DNA of 64,000 bases, taken from NCBI GenBank assembly GCA_004764695.1, contig SMSO01000014.1:2307148-2371147 (forward strand), read 5' to 3'. The notes beneath the pieces were generated by a model. It saw only the letters and a list, made by a program, of their open reading frames with translations. It was not told the origin of the DNA and searched no databases. Source of the DNA: Schizochytrium sp. TIO01 (lineage: Eukaryota > Sar > Bigyra > Thraustochytrida > Thraustochytriidae). Shown here piece by piece: positions 22,445 through 34,358 of this stretch (its first letter is position 1; each line of letters opens with the position of its first letter). The translations under genes and the position numbers were made by a program.

Positions 22445-23400
22445 TCAATAAGAATTCTTTGTAACTATGGAGTTAATAGAGGTGGGAGACAATACGAAGC
22501 CTAGTTCACCGTTGGGCTGGATTATGCATACAGCAAATTCTTTATTTAGATTATCAATGTAATTCCATACTACCCAATGCAACTTAGCTACTATAGTTGC
22601 CGCAAATGTTGCAATCCGTCCTGTACTAAAACATAAGCTCATGACAATGAGCATCGTTACAGCGAACACCTGGAAAAGTGCCGTTTAGCAACATATCCAA
22701 AAGTAGACCGTTTTAACCCTTTGCTTGCTACCTTTATGTATCTAATGACTCGAACTTTATTAATACAGATAGTGTTCAAGCATTTGCACTGTGTAAACTT
22801 TCTAATGTGTTGTTGCGACGTTTCTAAGTAGCGGTTATGATGGGTATCTACCATGCCAGCATACATTTTCTCGTCACCGATATATATCAAAATAGAGTCA
22901 CGTTGACAGGTATAATAAAAAGGTAATGGAAAGGAAAACATACTATTTTACGACGCATCACTAAGATATTTTAGGTTGAAGAGACAGGTACAGTAGATAC
23001 CTGTGTCTTCTTATATTGCAGGATGCATGCATAGGGGCCAACAAGTATCTCTCAGGCTCTTTTCTAGTATTTTATTACGACCGAATGTTCAAACAATTCA
23101 TTCAGTGATGCCTCAAAATTGGTTGCATCCTCCGGTTTCATTGTTTCTGGATGCTTTCAGAACACACCAAATTTTAGCAGGTTCATCCAAGGTAAGATGT
23201 GCTGTGACACAGAGATGATACCTCAGTTCAAACCATTTCAGACCTAACGAATATTCGTGGTGGCCTAATCTGGTACCTTGGGTAATAGCACTTCTACTGG
23301 TCAGGTCAGAGGCAACTCCTATCAATGCTTTGTTAACCAACTTGAAGCTAGAACGATCACTTCTTGCGTTGGCAAGATCGCACAAGGTAATTAATATCAA
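22445..23400 (-). pseudogene. Possible decayed or spliced unknown gene
   Basis: Three minus-strand open stretches follow one another: 23113-23400 (with LGLKWFELRYHLCVTAHL), 22657-22941 (with YIGDEKMYAGMVDTHHNRYL), and 22445-22669 (with AKLHWVVWNYIDNL). Their amino-acid texture looks less random than most intergenic frames, and the second and third overlap in different frames. No start, splice pattern or family is convincing. This is a weak call, offered because the order and strand agree. Confidence 0.18.
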
Positions 23401-24162
23401 CTCAATATTTCAAACATATCATGGTAGCAGTGATTGTTTGGATTGAGTTTTTACCCAAGCTATGATATTCCCACTCATTAGCTTTGACCTCTGCACAGTA
23501 GGTGAGGGTACGGAGGTACTAGTTAATAGGTAAAATTATACTCAGATAACAGTAGTGCCATGATTCTACGGCAAGTGTATTTATTAGTACCTAGGTGCGG
23601 TAGATGGTTATAGGCAATCATATCATTATTTCATTTTCGGCCTACTACTAGTGGAAGCTATACATCCCTAGGCATATAGTAGTGCTAAGGGTTAGCTAAA
23701 AACTTGTCTTGAATGTTTTTTTGGTTTTTTTAACAGCTGTTATTGTTTTATATAATTAAGATTACTATCAAATGATTTCTTAACAATTCTTTATTTCTTT
23801 ATTTCTTTTTAATTAGTTTTGTTTAAATTAATAAGTAAATACAAAGGGAATAAAAAAATGTTTGAAAAATAAATTGTTTCTAAACTTCTAGGCCTAGTTA
23901 GTACGTACCTATATGGTAATTTCTATTGATTGTTACTAGGAAAGCAGGGAGAAAGAAAACAATGATGGTCTTATACGTCTCTTATTGTTTTATATAGCTA
24001 AAAATATCATTTCATCATGATCTCCTCTTTTTCACTATTACTAGCAAATCCGTCTCTCTGTCTCGCTTCTTCTCGCCGCGTGAGGCCGAGCTAGAGAGCT
24101 TTCGACCTAAGCTACGTTCAGAAAGGAGGTCATCAGGGGGCCAGCCCCTTGCCACTTAACCA

Positions 24163-24168
24163 TATAAA
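24163..24168 (+). promoter_or_regulatory. TATA-like element upstream of V-ATPase subunit d
   Basis: TATAAA lies 315 bases upstream of the ATG at 24483, just after a GGGG-CCAG-CCCC inverted motif. Whether transcription starts here is unknown. Confidence 0.2.
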
Positions 24169-24482
24169 CAGCCTCGTCCGCTTTCCTCCTTCCTGTTGGT
24201 CAGCGCACCAAGCTGTCAGACTGGTCATCTTGGTGTTGCCAAATTTGCCGCTAGCGTATCTCCTCCTTGTTCTCCTTCGTCCAATATCGCGATCGCTCAA
24301 CGCGCTGTACACTGCACTGCTCGTCTGATTACTTCCTGTGATACTGCAATCTTGCGGAAGGAACGCGAGGCCAACGAACCGAACCGCAGAGACCTTAAAT
24401 TTGTCTAACCAACAGCAAAAGAACCCGTGTAGGATTCTGTGCTTATTTGAGTTGCTTTTTCATCTTCTCTGTTTTGATCACG

Positions 24483-25667
24483 ATGCCCGGCAAATCTCTT
24501 CTCGAATATTATGCCCCTGGTGGCTTGGCAACTTTCAACATTCAAGATGGTTTCAATGAAGCCCTCCTGCGTGGCTTACAGCTAGGATTCCTCACGGACG
24601 CGGACTACCGAAGCATTCTGCAGTGCGAAAGTCTTGCTGATGTTAAACTAAACCTTCAAGAGACTGACTACAACGCCTACATTGCTGATGTTGCGCAGCT
24701 CTCACCATCCATGGTACGCGAGAAGGCTCTTGAGAAACTCGTGAAGGAGTTTAATCTCCTCCGCTCAAATGCTAATCAGCCACTGGTACAGTTTCTTGAG
24801 TTCATTCGCTATGATTACATGATTGACAATGTGATGCTCATTCTCAAGGCCACACTCAATAACCCCAATGTAGACATTGCTTCCCTTGTAAAGCAGACAC
24901 ACCCACTTGGCCAGTTTGAAGAGAGCGTTTTCAACAGTATTTGTGCCTTCGAGAACAGTCCTAAGGGCTACGCCGAGCTGTATCAATCAGTATTGATTGA
25001 TACCCCGATCGGCCCGTACTTTGCACGCTTTCTTCAGGAAGAATCTGCCAAGAGCTCCCAAGATGCCGCGTACGTGCAGAATCTTCTCGAAGAACTTCCG
25101 ACAACCAAGCTGGAGAGCTCCCTGCGCAAGCTTTATCTCGAGGATTTCATGGAGTTTTGCAATGGCCTTGGTGGAGATACTGCGACTATCATGTCGGACC
25201 TGATCCGTGCACGGGCTGACGCTACAGCGATCAACATTACCCTCAATTCATTCGGTACTCTTCTTAACGACCCGAACCTTCGCGAGTCAGAACGCAAGCC
25301 ACTTTATCCGTCGATGGGCTTCCTTTATCCCGAAGGTACAGATAAGCTGTCTCAAGTAGGCGACGAAATGGAGCTGGCTGCAGTTCTTCGGACTTACCCA
25401 GTCTACCGTAACATCTTCGACAAACATCAACGGGGAGACAAAACCATCGACGATGCCTTTTACGAGCGCGAAGTGCAGCTGAACGAGATGGCTTGGGAGG
25501 GCCAATTTCAGTATGCAGCGTTTTACGCGTATGTTCGTCTTAAAGAGCAAGAGATTCGCAACCTTGTGTGGATTTGCGAATGCATCGTCCAGCGGCAAAA
25601 GGAACGCGCTGCTGACCACTTTGTTCCCGTTTTTTCTCGTGAGGCTTCTTACCGCAAGCGCTCATAA
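24483..25667 (+). CDS. V-type proton ATPase subunit d (V0 sector, Vma6-like)
   Basis: Subunit d is the cup-shaped peripheral V0 subunit that couples the central rotor to the c-ring of the vacuolar proton pump. The frame is intact. Family landmarks run in order: GFNEALLRGLQLGFLTDADY near the start, LQETDYNAYIADV at about 60, LEFIRYDYMIDNVMLIL, HPLGQFE, NSFGTLL, LYPEG, and the C-terminal YAYVRLKEQEIRNLVWICEC. I start at 24483 (MPGKSLLEYYAPGG) because homologues begin close to this point. An in-frame ATG 12 codons upstream adds a hydrophobic stretch not seen in the family. The result is 394 residues against about 350 in animals, with extra residues mostly in loops and the tail. Confidence 0.96.
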   Translation: MPGKSLLEYYAPGGLATFNIQDGFNEALLRGLQLGFLTDADYRSILQCESLADVKLNLQETDYNAYIADVAQLSPSMVREKALEKLVKEFNLLRSNANQPLVQFLEFIRYDYMIDNVMLILKATLNNPNVDIASLVKQTHPLGQFEESVFNSICAFENSPKGYAELYQSVLIDTPIGPYFARFLQEESAKSSQDAAYVQNLLEELPTTKLESSLRKLYLEDFMEFCNGLGGDTATIMSDLIRARADATAINITLNSFGTLLNDPNLRESERKPLYPSMGFLYPEGTDKLSQVGDEMELAAVLRTYPVYRNIFDKHQRGDKTIDDAFYEREVQLNEMAWEGQFQYAAFYAYVRLKEQEIRNLVWICECIVQRQKERAADHFVPVFSREASYRKRS

Positions 25668-26411
25668 ATGCACTTTAGATGATATAAACATCTGTTTTTG
25701 AGTATCACCATTCATCCATTTTTCCATTGTTGCTATTTGCCAATTTCTCGATTAAGACTTAACCCTTCTAGAATTGAAACGCGTTGCTGCATCCACAGGA
25801 AGCTATTTTCATGGCAGTTTTACTTCCTTTTCTTTCTTACAGTAGCGGATTTTCATAATTTTACTAACTTGCTACTTCTTCACTTACACCTTGTATATTT
25901 CTCAACCCAATACACCTGGACAGAAATGACGAAAAATTCAAGGTTTTCCAGGGGGCGCATTTTCAAATCTGGACAGGATTACATAGGATTAATCTACATC
26001 AAAACGTTGACAATTGGCGGTTGAAGTTTACCAAAACTGAGGTCTCAGTTCAAATAGCATAGCGTACATATCATAAATCCAAATCTAAAAAAGAGTATAT
26101 CATTAGCAATTTCAAGAGAAGTATATTTTGCCAAAGTCATTTTGCGCAGTTTATTTTGATGAGCAGAGATTCTCCATACGAGAGAAAAAGCTCAACCATA
26201 TGGCGGGCACAACACTCAAATATGTAAGTGATGTGAGTGCAAAGCGCCTTAAACTTCCACCTGGCAATGGTTAAACTAACAGAAATCTAATCAACGTATA
26301 CGCAGATATGTGTTAGGATCCTACCAGAGTACAAAATTCTTTTTTACAATGATTTGATAAGCACAGTCTAGTATACAAATATACAAAAAGTCCAATCTGT
26401 TAGATGGTGCA
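25668..26411. other. Convergent 3' intergenic region
   Basis: About 740 bases of AT-rich spacer lie between the V-ATPase subunit d gene (+) and the kinase gene (-). They presumably hold both 3' UTRs. No gene is seen. Confidence 0.5.
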
Positions 26412-28743
26412 TTAGAAAAGGGTTTCAGTAATGTGCGCGATTTTTTCTTCGTATCGTTGTCTCTGCTCATCTATCTTCGACTCATACATCTCACTTTGTT
26501 GTCGAAGCTCCTCTTGAAGCTCACTGCAAAGTTCACGAAGAAATGCGATGTCTTGAACAGATCCTGGGACATTACTGGTTGTGAATGTACTATATGACCT
26601 CCCAGTTGGAGATTTTGGAGTGCTCATGCTAAGGCCTTTCGTATCAACAGTCGCTCCTGACGCGCCACTAGTCAATGAATCCACTTTCTCCAAACCTTCT
26701 TGATTGCAAGTTTTAAAACCAATAATATTGTGCCCATTTCCAGAAGCAAGCTTGGACCCAAGGTCTTCACTTAGTTCATCCTCGAGAACAATCGATGGCC
26801 TTCCTCTTGATGATCCTGAAATTGAATGAAAGCTTGATGAACTGTCTATTCCTTTTGCTATAAACTGACCTTCTTCAGCTACCAGGTTTTCCAAGCGGCG
26901 TGTAATTGTGGGGAAAAGACGGGCGGGCCTCTGGGTCTTCTGCCCAGCACTCCTCCAGCAATCCAACAAGTTCTGGCTTTGCAACCCTGGTGCTCTCAGG
27001 AATCGGCGGTCTAAAGCCCTTCTCCAAGAGTGATTCTAATGTGCCTTTCTTGTTGAAAGCTTTCACAACATATAAGCCATCACCGACTAAAGCCTCGCAA
27101 AGAACAAGACCAAAAGCATACACGTCGAGCTTTTCCGTGAATGCTTCTCCTCGATGCACCTCAGGAGCTAGGAACACAGGAGAGCCTCTAAGTTTACCAT
27201 CCTCCCCTTGATTTTGAGGAACACTTTCTCTGCTTCCAATATGGCGCTTGCATAAGAGAGAGACCCCAAAATCCGCTAATTTGGCTTGCAGTCCGGCGCT
27301 TATGAATATGTTAGAGGGCTTGAGATCGTGATGAATAATAATCTCGTCTAGAAATGAATGCATGTAGCAAAGTGCACGGGCAACTCCGAGCACAATTTCG
27401 CGTCGTGCAGACATCCACGTGTACTCTGGATTCGCTAAAATATCTTCAAAGGTACCTCTCTCGCATAGTTCTAACACGCAGTAAGCTGTTTTTTCAGGTA
27501 CACTTATAGAAGCTGCATAGAAGCTTAGAATGTTGGGATGCCGCAGACGCTGGAAAACGCTAACTTCGTGCCAGAAAAACTCTAGTTCCGCACTTGTAGT
27601 CCTTGAGAATGTATATGTTTTTGTAGCCACTGTTAGGCCCCTAAACCTAGCACGATAAATTTTCCCAAAATTTCCTTGTCCAATTGTGTCAAGTAAAAGC
27701 ACATCCTGATTTCTGCATGTAAGTAAAGACAAACGATCCAATGGAGTTTTAGAAAGTGCTTTTGCGCTAATCTCACATAGATTTTCCAGATGCGTGGACG
27801 GCGCTTCTGGCTCAAATGCAATGTGCTCATCGCTTGTCAAATTGTATAAAGGGTCGTTATTTCCACCTGCACCGTTTTGTAAAGTTTGACAGTATATAGC
27901 ATAAAACTGCGAGCGATAATGGTTTTCAAACTGACAACGTATAGAGACCATTGCCCAAGCAAAGCATATGGCGCAAAGCAGAATAGCAGGAAGCTCGGGT
28001 GCAAGGTTGTAGTTTGGGTCTACTTGAAGCATATAGGTTAGTGCTGCTACAGCGTGAACAGCGAATAATGAAATGAGAGTGATAAACCAGGATTCTGCAA
28101 ACAAAACTCGAAGAGTCGAAGTTTGCAATGCCCACCCACTAAACAGAAGTGTTGTAAATTCTGCATTATCGAGTACCATCTGGCTAAATAACATGTGGCA
28201 GCCGACTTCAGCGTCAGGCAGGGAACATACTTTGAATGAAGCCAGAACCTCTTCGAGACCTCGAAAAATTGATACTCCTGCAACAGCTACGATCATAGGA
28301 AAGATAAACAGAGTGAGCTTGGGAAAATGGCCTCCTTTGGCATTGGTGGAAAGTGAAGCGAGCCCAAGAAAATGAAATGTGATAATTAGAGCGTACATAG
28401 TTACACGGGGCGCCATATGCAGTGTAGAATCATCTTCTGTGATAGTTGATAATAATAATATAATACATGACACCGAAAAAACAGTAACTGAAACAAATAT
28501 TGCCATGTGACTTCTTCCCTTCTGATATTTACGAAAGTTCCCATAATACCATTGTTTAAAGTAATCCTCAAGTTGTTTGTTGCAAAAACAAAGATTCCAT
28601 TGTTGGGGAGGACGCTGTATCTCCTTTACTGGCATATTAAAGGACATCTCTGTGCCCATTGCATCGCCATCATCGTATTCGTGTTCTTGATGGACCTGGG
28701 TTGAATACATTCGACTAGAATTTCGGAAGAATTTACTTTTCAT
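26412..28743 (-). CDS. Six-TM tyrosine-kinase-like (TKL) protein kinase, frame broken by one +1 shift
   Basis: The 5' frame runs from ATG 28743. Residues about 79-268 hold five to six hydrophobic membrane segments. A TKL-type kinase domain follows, with glycine loop GQGNFG (355-360), VAIK-type lysine K375, HHDLKPSN catalytic loop (D473, with His replacing Arg of HRD), DFG at 491-493, APE at 526-528, and the end motif CWAEDPEARPSFP near 611. The frame then leaves the family pattern and stops at 26875. The expected continuation (TITRRLENLV) is in the next frame and runs to 26412, with a Ser-rich tail and a C-terminal coiled coil. Dropping one base in the plus-strand GGGGAAAA 26910-26917 joins the two parts into about 776 residues. 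The protein is probably a membrane-anchored Ser/Thr kinase with a cytoplasmic C-terminus; its ligand is unknown. Confidence 0.85.
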
Positions 28744-31700
28744 GACGGTGCTAGAGATACAATAGGGTCACAACTCAAGCGTGTATTTGATCTTTACACA
28801 GCAAGTAGCTTCAACACGTTATGCAACCTTAGCAGCAAAGGTTCGTTTTTGCGAGACGCTATCCTCTTCAGAATTTAAGTTGTGATCACAACCGCCTACG
28901 CTACAGCAAACCCTAAGCTGCAGGATCGACAAGCTGCTGTGATCTAGCACGCCTGCTCTCGCTCTCAGTCGGCAAAAACGTCGTAGTTTATCTCCAAGCT
29001 GTTTATGTATTGTGAAGGGAGATGATCATGAGCGAGTAATTGTAACTATACCTTATTTAGATCATCGCTTTCCCCTCGAGGCATTAAAATAAATAGTGGA
29101 AGTACCTTTGCTTACTTCAACCCTTTTTTCGACACTCGTTGTTTATATTTGCCAGCTTGTTCTCAACGTTTGGTGTACTTGAGAACGATCAATATAGTAC
29201 TCACGGGTTATCTGTTTCTTTTCCTTCACTTCAGAAATAAATAACAGATGGAAGGACAGTTTTCCCCTTTTACCCCACAAGGACCAAATGTGTTTCTTTC
29301 TGGCAACAATGCTTTTGAACCGTCAACGTTGGGGCATAAACTTATGTAATCACGTTCGAATCGCTTTCGCTTAAGAAAAGAATTCTAAATTCCAAATCAT
29401 TTCCACTACACGGATTGGATTTGCGCTGAGAAGGTTGCCTGTTTAGTCGTAGTAATTGGTTATTTTCGACTTTCCCTATTTTCAACGGACAAGCCACTCA
29501 CATGTGTTTTTTAATTTTGCCGAAGGTGCACCAGAACCCAGATGTCTTGATTCAAGAAACATACACGGCTCTGCGGTCTTCTCTGCAGAGCCAACACGAA
29601 CAGGGCGGTCTAAACTGCTTTGGCTTCAGGATTGAGCGCATACCTCTTTTACGTATTCTGTTCCTTTTTTCATGAGTCATATGAGGTGGCATTGTTTGTT
29701 TATTTTTAGAAGTATTTTAATAAATATTTATTCAAAAAATTATAATCATGAAATTAAAAAAAAAACTTTTTTGCCTCCTTCCAAATCAACGACATCTCCT
29801 AGCTTTCCACCTGACAAGGTAGAAGTACTCAGGATTTTAGAACTAATTCGTTTTTTGGACACCCCCATACATGCTATAGATATGTTTAGAAGTGCTGAAC
29901 ATAGTCGCTGAGCACAGTCTTGCACATATGCTACTTTGCCTACGTTCAATAAGGGATTTGAACATTTTTCCTCATAAAAAGTGCTGCGATTCTGATCTTC
30001 CAGATCTGATCTAGGTCAACCAAAATGATGAAATTCTAAACAAGTTCAAATTAAGCAAAATTCGAGAAACATTGCTTTTTTCGTAAAAGAAATAAGGTAA
30101 ATGAAAGTGGTGTTCCTTCTTCCTTTTCGGAGGGAGTCGCAACCCAAGCCATGACTCATCATTTTGTGTAGTTTCTGAGTGAGCATCACCCAAAGGAATA
30201 CTGAAATCACAAAGTAAACCGCGACGAGAAAAGAGAGTCTAAAAGGTCAAATCTCAGTAAGATGTTGTTTTAAAATCCAAGATTGTTCCAAAGGCACGAG
30301 TTTTGATTATCTGTGTAAAACAATAGATTTTCAGGTTGGACCTCATGTATGCACGATACTAAGTAGAAAAAACATGATAATAATTGTCTTTTAGCTGGTC
30401 AGCTGGACTCACGCACAAATATTAGAGAGAGATCTGTACCAGACCAGGGGAGTTGATATCATTTGCTGAGATTATAATTCCTTTAAACAGCCAATGAATT
30501 TGTTAGGTGGCAGAAAACAAATCCAATTTGTTTTAGAACGAAGTGAAGTCTTCCTGCCCTAGCTACGAGAACTAGATGCATTAAATAATATATAATAGTA
30601 TTGTTATTTTAACCTTTGCTCTATGATTTCTATTTAAGATTATGTCTTTTTCTTGTTGTAGTTTTGATTTTCAGACTTTAGAAACAAACAGGTAGCTATA
30701 TATCTGCTAATACCACTAATTCAAACTTTAGCTGTTCAGGCATTAGGCTTCAGCAAAATTATGATAGTAATATATGGGGTAAGTTTGGGTTCTTCTATGG
30801 CCAGAAGAAGATGAAGCTGATATAAAAATTCCGCAAGGTAGCATGCACATGCTACCCCACCCGTAATGTATTGTTGCTTGGCTTATCTAGCCTGTTCATG
30901 CAGGGTAATATTCATCAAAGGCAAGAAGGGAAACCTCTGAAGGCTACAAGTGAACAAACTGGATATATTTAGGTCAAAGGTGACTTAGTGGAAAGCAGAA
31001 CGTTGAGTTTTCGTAAACATTTGAACATCCAAAGCACATCTCCGACAGCATATCGTGAAATTGAAGGGATACATCTACCACACCCAGGTTTATTGAACTT
31101 GTTTTATCTATCAACTCGATTATACTGGCTTTAACAAATCGACCTGATGTCTAAGATGCGGGTTTATGTTTATTTATTGCGCAGGATCTCAATTCAAACT
31201 TTGAATATAAAAGACACTTTCCCTGATAAAATAACTCAGTTTCATAAACATGTCTAATGCTTATTAAGCTGGCCACCATAACTATGATCAATACCTTCAT
31301 TCCTTGTTTCATGATATTTAAATACAAAGCTTGTTTTAAATCGCTCATTGACCATGCAAATATTGATGCACTAATTGGAACACAAAAGATTTCCAAAATT
31401 TGACTAAATGCAAATTGTATTGGGCAAAATATTGTTGAAGTCAGTTTGAAAACTAGCACCACGTAACTGTTGTTGCATTCTGAATCTGAGTTTATGTTGA
31501 TAATCGTACAAGACGGTTATTTTATTACAGTATCTACCTACTTCACTCTGGCACACATCCTTGAATTCAAAACGCAAAAGGAAACTAAATATTTGCCATG
31601 AGTCAATATTCGATCATACAATAAGTTAGGCTTCTGGCAGTGAGTAGAAAAGTGATAATATATATGAATAAAATGTTGAAAAGTCTTCGATTCTGCTTGA

Positions 31701-32190
31701 GATTGACCCAATGAAGAAAACCTAGGAGAGACTAATCTATCAGCATCAGAGTTCGTGATTCAACGTGCTTCTGCAAACCCCAACATGTGCGAATAGCATC
31801 AGCGTAGAACGTTCCCAGCATGGGATTGTTCAGCCCAACAATTCGCAGAATAAAAAGAGCAACAACTTAACTCCCTTGTACAGTCTCTTTTCTTCACTAA
31901 TTCTCTCAAGACTTGGTTTCTTTTACATAGTTTATGTGATGGGTAATCTCATCGTGAAGTTTGTTGCTGTTGCTGTATGATCTTTGTTAATGCAAACCTT
32001 TTACGCTTATCTACAACATGCGACTGGCCAGTATTTTTTGAAATGCTGACAGACGATGATTTTTAAAAATACTTGCTCAGTGTGTGGCATCTCGCGTGAC
32101 GAACTTGCTTCTGCTGCTTCTTATGATTTTGCAGCCGCGTGTCCTTTCCTTTTGGAATAAGAACTTCAATTAAAACATATTCAGGTACCC
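28744..32190. other. Long AT-rich intergenic region
   Basis: About 3.4 kb lie upstream of the kinase gene (-) with no supported coding sequence. A perfect short hairpin lies at 30837-30856. Open frames here are short and AT-driven. The kinase promoter is presumably in the first few hundred bases. Confidence 0.5.
30837..30856. repeat. Perfect 9-bp hairpin with 2-base loop
   Basis: GGTAGCATG and CATGCTACC flank the dinucleotide CA, giving a perfect inverted repeat in non-coding DNA. No associated gene is evident. Confidence 0.6.
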
Positions 32191-32194
32191 AGAT

Positions 32195-33544
32195 TTGAAC
32201 GAGAGAGGCCACCTTCTACAAATTCATCATTTTAACAACTGAGGGCCTTGGCGTCCCAATAATGAATGCTACTGACGATGGGGAGAGCGTGTTGCATTGC
32301 ATCCCTGGCTTAGCATTTCCTCTTAATTTTCAAGTTGGCGTCTGATACTTGGTTGTTCGATTTGGTGCCTTGTTTAGGATTTGTCTATGAGCGGACAAGA
32401 CACAGAACTGACTGTCTACGAACAATGGAAACAAAGAGCAACAGACACAGAACCACGGGGGGACAGGACGCCACAACTTCGCAGATTGAGTTAGCATGTT
32501 TAGATTCGATCGCAAGAGAGGCAGCGAACCTCTGGTCGGGGTCCACAACGGAAAGTTGCAATGTACTAACGCGCATGGGTCCCCCGCTCTGTACTTCCAG
32601 TAGAAATTGTTCAAGCTTTAGCGTTGATGCTGACGACTCGCGAGGTTACGAAGTGGAGCTTCTGTTCGTGAGATCTGCGTGACATGATTCTTGAATGTGA
32701 AAAAGATATCTTACAGACTTATTTCCGGCTATGAGGCATTTTAGAGGCCGGAGCGACAGTCAGTTTAAGTACACGTGAACTGCGTAAGCTATGCCAGAAA
32801 TTTGGAGCTCACCAAAGCCCACAGACTTGGTCTGGGGTTCAATTTGATTTTAATGAAGAAAACTATAAAGATAAGTACATACAGCGACATCGTTCACCTT
32901 GGAAATGGTAATTTAACCTTGCAGATAAAAGTAGCGTTGTAAACATTGGCACACCAGGCACTGACCGAGTGATTCGGTTTCCTCAGAGACCTTTCGATAG
33001 CGAGACAATTTTGAAATCAGTAATAACTGTTTATCGTCTGCGGAACGACCTTCAAGGCGTCTATAGAACGGCTCGAACTCGAATGGCATACTTCGAAGCA
33101 ACTCTCAAGTCAAATCCTCAGCGTTTGGGAAGATCAAGTTTCATCGACTAAATAGGTCTGCCTCTATGGACTGCTGTGGGCTTTGTACCAAGCCAAGGCA
33201 GACATTTTCCATCGAATGGAGTGCCAGGGTGGACGGTGGACCAACGAATCAATGGCGTGGCATTCAGATGACGGTTTTTTTTGGTGTTTTTTTTTTTTTT
33301 TTTCGGTCAAAGTAATTTCAGAGCGCCTGCAGCTCTCGAAGATGCACCTGGAATCCAGCAAACTGGACCCATGATGTTTGGTTGCGGGGACACTGTTGAG
33401 ATTAGAGTACGGCTCGTTCGAGCCTACCCTGATCCCAGCGCCTGTCTTGAAGCGCGCAATCCCACGATCTCTTTCATAGCAACAGTGATTCTGACTTTGA
33501 AATGGACACATTATCGGCGTCCGCCGCAATCTTTTTTTGAATAA
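32195..33544 (+). pseudogene. Hidden plus-strand gene, intron-containing or decayed, function unknown
   Basis: Coding-like text begins with ATFYKFIILTTEGLGVPIMN and LHCIPGLAFPLNFQ. A GT-AG segment at 32334-32377 (44 bases) would splice in frame to DLSMSGQDTELTVYEQWKQR. After a frame change near the G6 run at about 32457-32462, or via a second intron, comes IELACLDSIAREAANLW ending VELLFVRSA. From about 32738 one frame stays protein-like to 33544: RELRKLCQKFGAHQSPQTW, DRVIRFPQRPFDSETILKSV, GLPLWTAVGFVPSQGRHFP and GDTVEIRVRLVRAYPD. It is broken only by TAA 32909-32911, TAA 33149-33151 and TGA 33269-33271; a poly-T tract and TTTCAG near 33.29-33.32 kb suggest an intron acceptor. AATAAA follows at once. 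The family is not recognised. It is convergent with the ubiquitin-like gene. Confidence 0.4.
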
Positions 33545-33648
33545 ACTGTGGGCAAATTTCTTCCCGTGCCTTGGGTTTGACACTTATGACATGGTACATT
33601 TGCACATGGATGAGTTTATGTTTGACTTTGCCTCATACGAAAAGCTGG

Positions 33649-34303
33649 TCATTGCCCAACTTGTAGAACCATGTGCAACACTGAACCAAGAGGGATGTGC
33701 AGCGAATTATGCTGTAGATCGCTAACAATTTGCTTGTCATACATTAATCGAAATGCATCGACCGGTAAACCAAGGACTTCGCTCGCTTGCTCTGAAATGT
33801 CTACCATACGTACAGTTTGTGCGGCTCCTGTGAACTCAAGTGGAACTACACGCCCATCCAAAGTCCGTAAATAAATAACTGGCTGTGGGCGACGGCGCTT
33901 TTCAACCGTACCAATATTTTCCTTGATGAGCTCTTCTCGATGTTGGCGCAAGTGCCTTTGAGCAAACTCCTTCTTCGAATAGTTAATTTCATCCTTGTTT
34001 TTGTGTAAGAGGGCGGGGGAGGAGCATAAATTACGGCACAATGGTGTCACTCCAAAAGGAAGTGTATCAAATGACTCGAACTTCCTTTTGCGATGATTCA
34101 TTGCGCATGGAAAGCAAGGCTCAATGCTTGTTTCTTCGCTGGCAGATCTTCGAGGCGCCGGGAAATCTTCGTAGCTGGCAGACCCAAACTGCTGATGAGG
34201 CGCTGAGAGATTGACGAATCCTTGTCTGGCTACTTGATGATTTTCCTGCTTCTGCTGTTCGCCACGGTTCTGCTCTTGACGAAATACCAGCTGTCCATAT
34301 ATA

Positions 34304-34358
<55 letters not shown>

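Larger units (their letters stand above)
21788..24482. other. Intergenic DNA with a possible decayed minus-strand gene
   Basis: This region lies between two plus-strand genes. AT-rich sequence dominates 23.6-24.0 kb. The segment 22445-23400 has partly protein-like minus-strand frames and is listed separately. The last about 300 bases before the V-ATPase gene probably include its promoter and leader; a TATA-like TATAAA lies at 24163-24168. Confidence 0.45.

Noticed and set aside
32900-32930. A 17-base GT-AG intron removing the TAA at 32909 (GTAATTTAACCTTGCAG)
   Set aside because: Removing 17 bases shifts the frame into an immediate stop, and it is far shorter than the other introns inferred here.
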